Origin: Cognaticolwellia sediminilitoris
GTDB taxonomy: Bacteria; Pseudomonadota; Gammaproteobacteria; Enterobacterales; Alteromonadaceae
Assembly (NCBI GenBank): GCA_002104535.1
Contig: NBOG01000007.1
Coordinates: 118,482-182,481 of the forward strand
Reading direction: 5' to 3'
DNA length: 64,000 nucleotides
Every line of letters begins with the position of its first letter. Position 1 is the first letter of the stretch. Of this stretch, positions 59,310 through 64,000 are shown piece by piece. A program made the position numbers and the translations under genes. Below the pieces are notes generated by a model. That model saw only the letters and a program-made list of their open reading frames with translations. It had not been told where the DNA came from and did no database searches.

Positions 59310-59735
59310 CTAGAATTTATACCCTACGTTGAACGCCCAACCTAAAGACGTTTCGTTATCATTTCTTCCATATGCAGTTTCATGAACTCTCACACCTATA
59401 CCAGTTCCAATAACTAAGCCCGAGTTAGAAAAACCATTAAAATGATAATTATAGGTTGCAAAAGCAAAGCCATCTTCACTAGTAATCATTTCTGATCCAA
59501 CAACAATACCATATGAGTGTTTTGAGTTTTTCTCAAAGGTAGTTTCAAAGCCCGCTGATGCACCTACCCAACCAGCAGAAATAAAAACTTTGGTAAACTC
59601 GGTTTTACTTGCGATTTGTACGCCTAAAAAACCGCCATATTGGTATCCTACCCCCGTTGATACTTCTAACTCACTAGCAGCGCTTGAAACAGAAAGTAAG
59701 CCTATGAATGGCAATACAGCTAATTTTTTTTTCAT
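59310..59735 (-). CDS. small outer-membrane beta-barrel-like protein
   Basis: A 141-residue exported protein (signal peptide 1-21, ending SSAAS). The mature part alternates hydrophobic and polar residues, is Gly/Tyr-rich (GVGYQYGGFLGVQ, ATYNYHFNGF, GLVIGTGIGVRV) and ends in YKF with a terminal Phe, the outer-membrane barrel signature. It may form an eight-stranded barrel. No specific family recognised. Confidence 0.65.
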   Translation of the reverse strand: MKKKLAVLPFIGLLSVSSAASELEVSTGVGYQYGGFLGVQIASKTEFTKVFISAGWVGASAGFETTFEKNSKHSYGIVVGSEMITSEDGFAFATYNYHFNGFSNSGLVIGTGIGVRVHETAYGRNDNETSLGWAFNVGYKF

Positions 59736-59949
59736 TATTTACCCTTTAATAACAAGCTAAAATATATTTCTCTAGCCTAAAACGATTAATGTGAGCCCCT
59801 ATTTAAGGAGCAACTTATAGTTAATTAAAATTTGAAGCGAAGCTAAATTAACCAATTTAAACCAGCGAAAGCTACACCTTAAAATATTGTAGTGGTGACA
59901 TAAGTTCTCAATTTCTCAATTGCTAAGCTTGAGTTTATTTAGCTTTATA

Positions 59950-60200
59950 AATTTTACTTTTTAAAAACCCGTAAATAGCTTGTGCAAAATGAATAACAAA
60001 CGCAATAAAAATGACATAATGAAATAGTAATGGTTTTATAATGGCAATAAAAACAAGGGTTAACCTTCATAAAGGATATGTCACATTCTTTTAATCGTAA
60101 ATAAAAAGAACAACACAGTATGCAAGAATCATCAAAAAATAGAGAATGAGGCGGAAACAATTCCCTACTTTTTACAGTCGAAATACTCTAATAGCAAGTC
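59950..60200 (+). pseudogene. decayed copy of the esterase/regulator promoter and the regulator 5' end
   Basis: Bases 60013-60063 match 55828-55878 at 50 of 51 positions, and weaker similarity continues on both sides. Where the intact regulator has ATG (55888) this copy has AGG (60072). The following about 120 bp still align codon by codon with the regulator N-terminus (VNKKNN, then an Ile-Glu and a Tyr/Phe segment) but with changes and no start. Only the 5' end remains. Confidence 0.75.
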
Positions 60201-60258
60201 TATTAAGTTATCTCTGACTCAACGAGAATTTAATAGCTTATAGACAAAGAGTTAATTT

Positions 60259-60274
60259 GGGTGTCTTGATAAAA
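60259..60274 (+). repeat. dispersed repeat, copy 1 of 4 (core only)
   Basis: GGGTGTCTTGATAAAA, just beyond the decayed regulator copy; the left flank (GTTAATTT) differs from the other three copies. Confidence 0.75.
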
Positions 60275-60296
60275 ATTTTTGATAAAAAGTTTTGTA

Positions 60297-60320
60297 ACCT
60301 CCTCGATGTGATGAGGAGGT
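60297..60320 (-). terminator. hairpin after the CDGSH gene
   Basis: An 8-bp stem ACCTCCTC/GAGGAGGT with an 8-nt loop about 50 bp past the CDGSH stop on the minus strand. The T run is weak. Confidence 0.6.
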
Positions 60321-60371
60321 GTTTACTAAACATGGGGAGGAGCTATGTCCCTGTTTAAATTCTTGTTTTGT

Positions 60372-60605
60372 TTATTTATGACTACCATCACACATTGGTT
60401 GTGATGCCGTTTGTTTACAGCCACAAAAAAACATTTTTTTAGACTCTGTAGCAGTAAATCGTACTGGCGAGAATTCAGAACCTTTATGAGAACCATCACA
60501 AAAAGGCTGTTTCTCGCTTTTACCACAAGAACACCAAGAATATTTTTTACCTTCTTCAACTTCTACTGCAAAAGGTGTATCAGATGCTCGTACTGGTTTA
60601 GTCAT
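60372..60605 (-). CDS. double CDGSH iron-sulfur protein
   Basis: A 77-residue protein with two [2Fe-2S] CDGSH motifs: Cys25, Cys27, Cys36 and His40 (SWCSCGKSEKQPFCDGSH), and Cys61, Cys63, Cys72 and His76 (FFCGCKQTASQPMCDGSH). All eight ligands are present. It has no membrane anchor, so it is cytoplasmic, probably in redox or iron-sulfur handling. Its leader shares CAAATTATGGAG with the Sel1-like gene at 61612, and the DNA upstream looks like a decayed attC site. Confidence 0.88.
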   Translation of the reverse strand: MTKPVRASDTPFAVEVEEGKKYSWCSCGKSEKQPFCDGSHKGSEFSPVRFTATESKKMFFCGCKQTASQPMCDGSHK

Positions 60606-60609
60606 AATA

Positions 60610-60716
60610 ATTCTCCATAATTTGATATAAAGCCCACGTTAAGGGGCAATAATATAGTGAGGTATAACTGTTAAGGTATTAAATACAGCCCGCTGTTTTT
60701 TTTCCGTTTAAAGCGC
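60610..60716 (-). mobile_element. degenerate attC-like segment upstream of the CDGSH gene
   Basis: Reading the minus strand after the stop at 60717, CTTTAAACGGAAAAA and CAGCGGGCTGT closely match the left arm of the attC-like site at 63164-63259, but no matching right arm follows. The far end has GCCCCTTAACGTGGGC, which resembles the end of Vibrio VCR-type attC sites. Called from resemblance; it is probably not functional. Confidence 0.4.
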
Positions 60717-61058
60717 TTATATGGTTTTTCTCAAATACGTTTTATAAAGCCAATATATAAACCCAAAAGCATTAATAAGTAAAACAACTAAAATAACACT
60801 TACTAGGTTTTTTAACTCTGCAATTCTTGAATTTGAATTGTCTTTGTGTAAGTTATAATTCTTTGCTAACTCAGTAATAACCATACCAAGTGAATCTTTT
60901 TCCATTTTTTGGAAATCTTCACTTTGTAACGACGCTAAAGCTTCTACTTTTGGCTGTGCCCATTGCTCATGAGCAACCGGTTCATTGTTAACTTTATAAC
61001 CATAACATAATGAAAATAAAGTTATAGAAATTAAAAATATAAGTCCAACTAACGTCAT
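60717..61058 (-). CDS. small membrane protein, two helices
   Basis: A 113-residue protein with an N-terminal hydrophobic segment (about 3-20) and a C-terminal membrane helix (about 86-106), joined by a polar helical segment (about 35-80). No domain recognised. It lies 35 bp downstream of the Sel1-like gene on the same strand, too close for an intact attC site between them, so the two may be one cassette. Confidence 0.6.
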   Translation of the reverse strand: MTLVGLIFLISITLFSLCYGYKVNNEPVAHEQWAQPKVEALASLQSEDFQKMEKDSLGMVITELAKNYNLHKDNSNSRIAELKNLVSVILVVLLINAFGFIYWLYKTYLRKTI

Positions 61059-61093
61059 ACTGTAGAAACAATCCCCTGTTAACTGCTTATAGG

Positions 61094-61612
61094 CTACAAA
61101 TCTGCTTCAGTTAAATCAATTTCATAAATTTTCGATAATCGATCACTTTTAGTACATTTAGTGATGATTTTTTTTGACATACCATTGGTCGTTTTTCTAC
61201 ATGATATATGCTGTGCTTTTAAACCAAATTTTGATTTGTAATCTTTAATTATGATATCAAATTTTTCTTTATCGCTATTTGAAGCTTTAGAGTAAAGGCC
61301 TGCGAAAAGGGATTCCCATTCATCTCTCTCTGATTCTATAGCTACACCCAACCACCCCATGCCAATTAATGTTGATTGTTCTACATAGTGACCTTTCAGA
61401 AACATAAAAGCTAACGCGTATTGAGCGTCTTTGTAGCCCCACGCAGCCAGCTCACTTAACTCATTAAATGCACCTTTATAGTCTCCTCTCTCGTATAAAG
61501 TAACCCCCCATCTTTGTTGTTTATCAATAACATCAATATCTTTTAAAATAATACTTGTGGATTTACATGAGGTTAATAATAGTAAAGCTAACAGTGAGAA
61601 TATTCCTTTCAT
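61094..61612 (-). CDS. Sel1-repeat lipoprotein
   Basis: The Met at 61612 has a ribosome site (ATGGAG) and starts a lipoprotein signal (MKGIFSLLALLLLTSCKS, Cys16), giving 172 residues; the frame opens further upstream inside an attC-like site. Residues 40-100 contain Sel1/TPR-like repeats (RGDYKGAFNELSELAAWGYK, DAQYALAFMFLKG). The C-terminus is basic with Cys residues. Such proteins mediate protein contacts; a specific role is unknown. Confidence 0.72.
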   Translation of the reverse strand: MKGIFSLLALLLLTSCKSTSIILKDIDVIDKQQRWGVTLYERGDYKGAFNELSELAAWGYKDAQYALAFMFLKGHYVEQSTLIGMGWLGVAIESERDEWESLFAGLYSKASNSDKEKFDIIIKDYKSKFGLKAQHISCRKTTNGMSKKIITKCTKSDRLSKIYEIDLTEADL

Positions 61613-61636
61613 CAAAACTCCATAATTTGGTTTGTA

Positions 61637-61694
61637 GCCTAACACTTTAGTATTTATGCTACACGCTGTTGTGTTGCACAATCGCTTGTTGAGC
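61637..61694 (-). mobile_element. attC-like integron recombination site
   Basis: On the minus strand the 58-bp segment begins GCTCAAC (RYYYAAC) and ends GTTAGGC (GTTRRRY), the two attC core sites, and contains an inner hairpin (TTGTG-CAA-CACAA). The GTTAGGC end lies 25 bp upstream of the Sel1-like gene start, as expected where a cassette begins. Confidence 0.55.
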
Positions 61695-61908
61695 TGAGCC
61701 GATAACTGCTCGGTGTATCAGAGTTGGTGTTGTTTATACTATGGGGGGTTGGCTATTTTTTGAAATAAAACCAACTGACCTCCTTTTTAATTGGATCACG
61801 TTCGGTTTCGCCTCTTCCCTGCATGCTCAGCTTATTAATTTGCATCCATTACACCTAATTTCACCTGATTAAGCAATGAAATATTATTAACTCACAAGGT
61901 AACTTACC

Positions 61909-62028
61909 CTAGCACTGAAGCAGGTTAACGCCTTGATTTAATTCAGCATGCCATGCTGCTAAATCGTTCGCTGTGTATTCGAGTCCTCTGTTATCAAATT
62001 TATGATACCTGTGAACGTTAACATGCAA
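61909..62028 (-). pseudogene. 39-codon remnant reading frame
   Basis: A TTG-started frame reading LHVNVHRYHKFDNRGLEYTA and NDLAAWHAELNQGVNLLQC. The amino-acid composition looks like real coding sequence, but there is no good start or ribosome site and no neighbour gene; it is probably the tail of a broken gene. The rest of 61700-62122 shows nothing else. Confidence 0.3.
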
Positions 62029-62034
62029 GTTTTA

Positions 62035-62062
62035 CAAAGTTATTATGGGTGTCTTGATAAAA
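62035..62062 (+). repeat. dispersed repeat, copy 2 of 4
   Basis: Contains the 16-bp core GGGTGTCTTGATAAAA (62047-62062), extended leftward to 28 bp identical with the copy at 63575. See the finding on this repeat. Confidence 0.85.
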
Positions 62063-62122
62063 GTTAGAAACGTAGAGGTTCGCCACTATTAAAATTTGCA
62101 ATAAATAGCTAAATTTTACTAG

Positions 62123-62150
62123 TTGTCCACCTCAGGGCGTGTTGTTATAT
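62123..62150 (-). mobile_element. attC left-half-like sequence after the 62.2 kb gene
   Basis: Directly after the stop codon, the minus strand reads TAACAACACG, CCTGAG and GACAA. The same element follows the stop of the 62.7 kb gene (62642-62668). The arrangement resembles the first half of a VCR/attC site; no pairing right half is found. Confidence 0.45.
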
Positions 62151-62151
62151 T

Positions 62152-62586
62152 TTATCGTGTCGGTTCTTTATTTTTAAATTTAAACTTTAAAGTAAACTCT
62201 TTAGCGCTAGTTCCAAAAAAGCATAGCGCTAACAAAGCGCCTTGAATCATTTGTACTGCATATTCTAAATTTTCTAGAAAGTCTGTTTTATAAAGCCACC
62301 CATCACTAAAATACATAGTTGGGCCTGTTACAGAAAAAAGTAAAAAGCCCCATTTCCCTAAAGAGTTCTTAAGACAAATTAATGCTAACGAAAAAAACGC
62401 TAAAGGAATCCTATAATCGTGAAGCATTAATACAATATTTGGAAAGTATAAGGTGTCACCCTGCGTCCACGATTCAGTTTTCACACTATCAGGTACAATA
62501 GACTCATCAAAACCTACAAACCATACCCAAAAAAGGTAAACGAACATAGTGAAAGCAAAAGCTCTGATTAGAATTATTTGACGCAT
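62152..62586 (-). CDS. small multi-span membrane protein, cassette-type
   Basis: The Met at 62586 has AAGGGA upstream and gives 144 residues (the frame opens 21 codons earlier, inside a repeat). It has four or so membrane helices (MRQIILIRAFAFTMFVYLFW, IPLAFFSLALICL, GKWGFLLFSVTGP, QMIQGALLALCFF) and a basic C-terminus. No family recognised. The attC-half-like sequence begins right after the stop. Confidence 0.6.
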   Translation of the reverse strand: MRQIILIRAFAFTMFVYLFWVWFVGFDESIVPDSVKTESWTQGDTLYFPNIVLMLHDYRIPLAFFSLALICLKNSLGKWGFLLFSVTGPTMYFSDGWLYKTDFLENLEYAVQMIQGALLALCFFGTSAKEFTLKFKFKNKEPTR

Positions 62587-62598
62587 AGTTCCCTTAAA

Positions 62599-62626
62599 AA
62601 AAGTTATTATGGGTGTCTTGATAAAA
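62599..62626 (+). repeat. dispersed repeat, copy 3 of 4
   Basis: AAAGTTATTAT followed by GGGTGTCTTGATAAAA (core 62611-62626). It lies in the leader of the minus-strand gene that starts at 62586. Confidence 0.85.
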
Positions 62627-62641
62627 TAGTTGATGTTAATA

Positions 62642-62668
62642 ATTGTCAAACTCAGGTCGTGTTGTTAG
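62642..62668 (-). mobile_element. attC left-half-like sequence after the 62.7 kb gene
   Basis: Minus strand: CTAACAACACG, CCTGAG, TTTGACAATT, beginning at the stop codon of the gene at 62669. Nearly the same as 62123-62150 after the neighbouring gene. Confidence 0.45.
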
Positions 62669-63148
62669 CTATACTTTTTTGCAAACATAAGATGTAAATT
62701 CACTAACTTTTTCACCTTCTCGTATAAAAAATTGTTTTCTGAAAGTTGTTTTAGTTAAATTTTGTATTTCAGACACTCCGCTTCTCCCGTCAAAACTAAT
62801 AGCCCCGAGCATATTTTTCGACGTTAAAGGAGCCGGTATAGAACCATCAATAACTTTAATAGAAGTTATCCTATCAATTAATTTATTACCTTCAATTTGC
62901 CATGTTCCAGAAGACAACGTTTTAAACCAGAGAAAATCCGGATTGTCTTTCAATTTAAAGGTATGAATATTTGTAGTCTTACCGTCTGACTCATATTCGA
63001 TTTTGTTGGTTACTCTAAATTGTAGATCGCCCTCTTTAATCTCAAATAAATGAGGGATACAGTTCCATTTACCAACAATCAATGACTTTTGATTATTGGC
63101 ATAAGAAAATATAGGGACAATTAATAATAAAATTGAAATTATTCGCAT
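62669..63148 (-). CDS. secreted lipocalin-like protein, cassette-type
   Basis: A 159-residue protein with a signal peptide (MRIISILLLIVPIFSYANNQ). The mature part begins LIVGKWNCIPHLFEIKEGDL and is beta-rich with an evenly spaced pattern that resembles small lipocalin or DUF domains in which a GKW motif starts the barrel (inference). Two Cys residues (Cys30 and one at the C-terminal CKKV) could pair. No family assigned. Confidence 0.65.
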   Translation of the reverse strand: MRIISILLLIVPIFSYANNQKSLIVGKWNCIPHLFEIKEGDLQFRVTNKIEYESDGKTTNIHTFKLKDNPDFLWFKTLSSGTWQIEGNKLIDRITSIKVIDGSIPAPLTSKNMLGAISFDGRSGVSEIQNLTKTTFRKQFFIREGEKVSEFTSYVCKKV

Positions 63149-63163
63149 GACAATCCTTGTATC

Positions 63164-63259
63164 GCTAACCGCCTACATAAGCGGAAAAATAAAGTTGGCT
63201 ATAATGTGAACGGAGTGAAACAGCCAACTGTATTTTTCCGTTTAAAGTTCTTGCTAGGC
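63164..63259 (-). mobile_element. attC-like site with long imperfect stem
   Basis: Two 19-nt arms (63182-63200 and 63222-63240) match with one mismatch around a 21-nt loop. On the minus strand the ends are GCCTAGC and GGCGGTTAGC, near attC cores but not perfect. The segment sits exactly between the 63.3 kb gene stop and the 63.1 kb gene start, as an attC should. Confidence 0.55.
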
Positions 63260-63272
63260 TTGGATATTACAG

Positions 63273-63482
63273 TTATTTTGTAACACACACTATTGAATTA
63301 AAATATTGATAAAGAGCCATGCCTATTGATATACCGGCTCCTGCACCGATAGTTAGTCCAACAGGAATATTATCAAAAGCTACTCCCAGTGAAATTCCCA
63401 AACCAGTACCTACAGATAAGGCTGAACTTAACATTAAAATTGGTGTTTTATTATTTTTGCAAACAGCAGAATTAGACTTCAT
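63273..63482 (-). CDS. small glycine-rich membrane protein, cassette-type
   Basis: A 69-residue protein that is almost entirely hydrophobic and Gly-rich after the first 12 residues (LMLSSALSVGTGLGISLG, VGLTIGAGAGISIGMAL), giving two helices with GxxxG-like packing. Ribosome site GGAGA (minus strand) before the ATG. It could be a small holin-like or stress-membrane peptide; unassigned. Confidence 0.6.
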   Translation of the reverse strand: MKSNSAVCKNNKTPILMLSSALSVGTGLGISLGVAFDNIPVGLTIGAGAGISIGMALYQYFNSIVCVTK

Positions 63483-63574
63483 TTTATTTCTCCAATTGTA
63501 AAAGCTTACTCAGTATAGACACAAATCCTATTAAGTAGGGTCAGGTACACTTTAATTAGTAATCAATTGCCTGA

Positions 63575-63602
63575 CAAAGTTATTATGGGTGTCTTGATAA
63601 AA
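63575..63602 (+). repeat. dispersed repeat, copy 4 of 4
   Basis: 28 bp identical with 62035-62062; core GGGTGTCTTGATAAAA at 63587-63602. It lies 10 bp inside the cassette that begins at the attC at 63612. Confidence 0.85.
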
Positions 63603-63611
63603 CTTTTAGCT

Positions 63612-63676
63612 GCCTAACGGCAGCTAAATAAAACCCTATTGCCTATTGACGGGAATAAGGCTCATATGTGTTAGGT
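63612..63676 (-). mobile_element. attC site with perfect complementary core sites
   Basis: On the minus strand the 65-bp site runs from ACCTAAC (63670-63676) to GTTAGGC (63612-63618), which fit RYYYAAC and GTTRRRY, and CCTAAC pairs perfectly with GTTAGG. The interior has an imperfect stem (GCCTTATT-CCC with GGGATAACG-type pairing). It begins 5 bp after the stop of the gene at 63682, as for an integron cassette. Confidence 0.72.
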
Positions 63677-63681
63677 TTAAA

Positions 63682-63981
63682 TTACACACCAAACTCTTTT
63701 TTAGCAACTAGTTCAGTAACTTGCTGTAGTTGCGGTTGCCCACCACCATGCATTTCTGAATTTGGGTAAGTGTGCACCCAATATTGGTTATCGATTGTAT
63801 TTAGGTAAAGAGTATCCCAACCAGATTGATCAGTTGCGACTTTAACGAGGTTAAGACTAATGTAGTTTTCTACGGCTTCACTCCCTGAAATTACGCTCAT
63901 ACTTCCTTTACACCTAGACACAATGACTCCCCACGAGGTGCTAGCCTCTGAACGTGGGTTAGTTTTACAAACCAGAGCCAT
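63682..63981 (-). CDS. Imm27-family immunity protein, cassette-type (orphan)
   Basis: A 99-residue protein (a shorter start at 63900, Met28, is possible). The C-terminal core SGWDTLYLNTIDNQYWVHTY and PNSEMHGGGQPQLQQV matches the Imm27 pattern (GWDTLY, D-x-x-YW-x-x-x-YP-x-SE-x-HGGG-x-P-x-L). Imm27 proteins are inhibitors of toxins in polymorphic toxin systems and often occur without a toxin. No toxin gene is adjacent in the window. An attC site follows the stop after 5 bp. The family call is from pattern recall. Confidence 0.7.
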   Translation of the reverse strand: MALVCKTNPRSEASTSWGVIVSRCKGSMSVISGSEAVENYISLNLVKVATDQSGWDTLYLNTIDNQYWVHTYPNSEMHGGGQPQLQQVTELVAKKEFGV

Positions 63982-64000
63982 AATATATGTGTCAACGATA

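Noticed and set aside
63182..63240. Long inverted repeat as a simple transcription terminator
   Set aside because: There is no T run after either arm, and its position and near-core ends fit an attC site better.

Overview
The window is AT-rich chromosomal DNA from a marine gammaproteobacterium of the order Alteromonadales. The best fit is Colwelliaceae (Colwellia, Thalassotalea or a close relative). The assignment is an inference from gene content and order: truC beside DUF3549 and DUF3301 genes, syd divergent from queF, ppnN-xni, gcvA-(hydrolase)-ygdD-rlmM, and a complete hisGDCBHAFI operon with fused hisB and hisIE. No rRNA, tRNA, CRISPR array, prophage or intact insertion sequence is visible.

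Layout. 1-4.4 kb: 3' end of dapD, truC and small envelope genes. 4.7-5.25 kb: no protein gene, but a minus-strand CsrB-type sRNA with 17 GGA motifs, a terminator and an upstream GacA/UvrY-like palindrome. 5.4-9.3 kb: DUF5610 protein, a DUF3369 response regulator, HU and a GNAT enzyme. 9.4-14.6 kb: an envelope two-component module (PepSY protein, OmpR-type regulator, PhoQ-like kinase) flanked by a surface protein and a DUF3300 protein; two near-identical direct-repeat boxes look like the regulator's operators. 14.7-28.9 kb: housekeeping genes (syd, queF, a diguanylate cyclase, ppnN, xni, NAD-type isocitrate dehydrogenase, rlmM, ygdD, gcvA, tpm, sohB) and two DUF3192 genes. 29.2-35.4 kb: fatty-acid scavenging (VolA-like lipase, yciK-like SDR, fadD) with two FadR-like operators. 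35.5-39.9 kb: M50 protease, tsaB, yoaA. 40.2-47.9 kb: the his operon behind a leader peptide with six consecutive His codons and an attenuator. 48-54.6 kb: GGDEF-EAL protein, elaA, MAPEG protein, adk, and htpG with a sigma-32-type promoter.

54.8-64 kb is accessory. It holds an esterase divergent from a CadC-like membrane regulator, and a decayed second copy of that divergent promoter and the regulator's 5' end 4.2 kb away. From about 60.3 kb to the end, small genes all lie on the minus strand. They are separated by attC-like sites, including one with fully complementary 7-bp core sites, and by a dispersed repeat. I read this as the edge of an integron cassette array, partly degenerate; the integrase is not in the window. 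One cassette encodes a probable orphan Imm27 immunity protein.

The strongest less-obvious signals are the CsrB-type RNA with its GacA box, the paired response-regulator boxes, the FadR-like pair, the duplicated regulator remnant and the cassette array.
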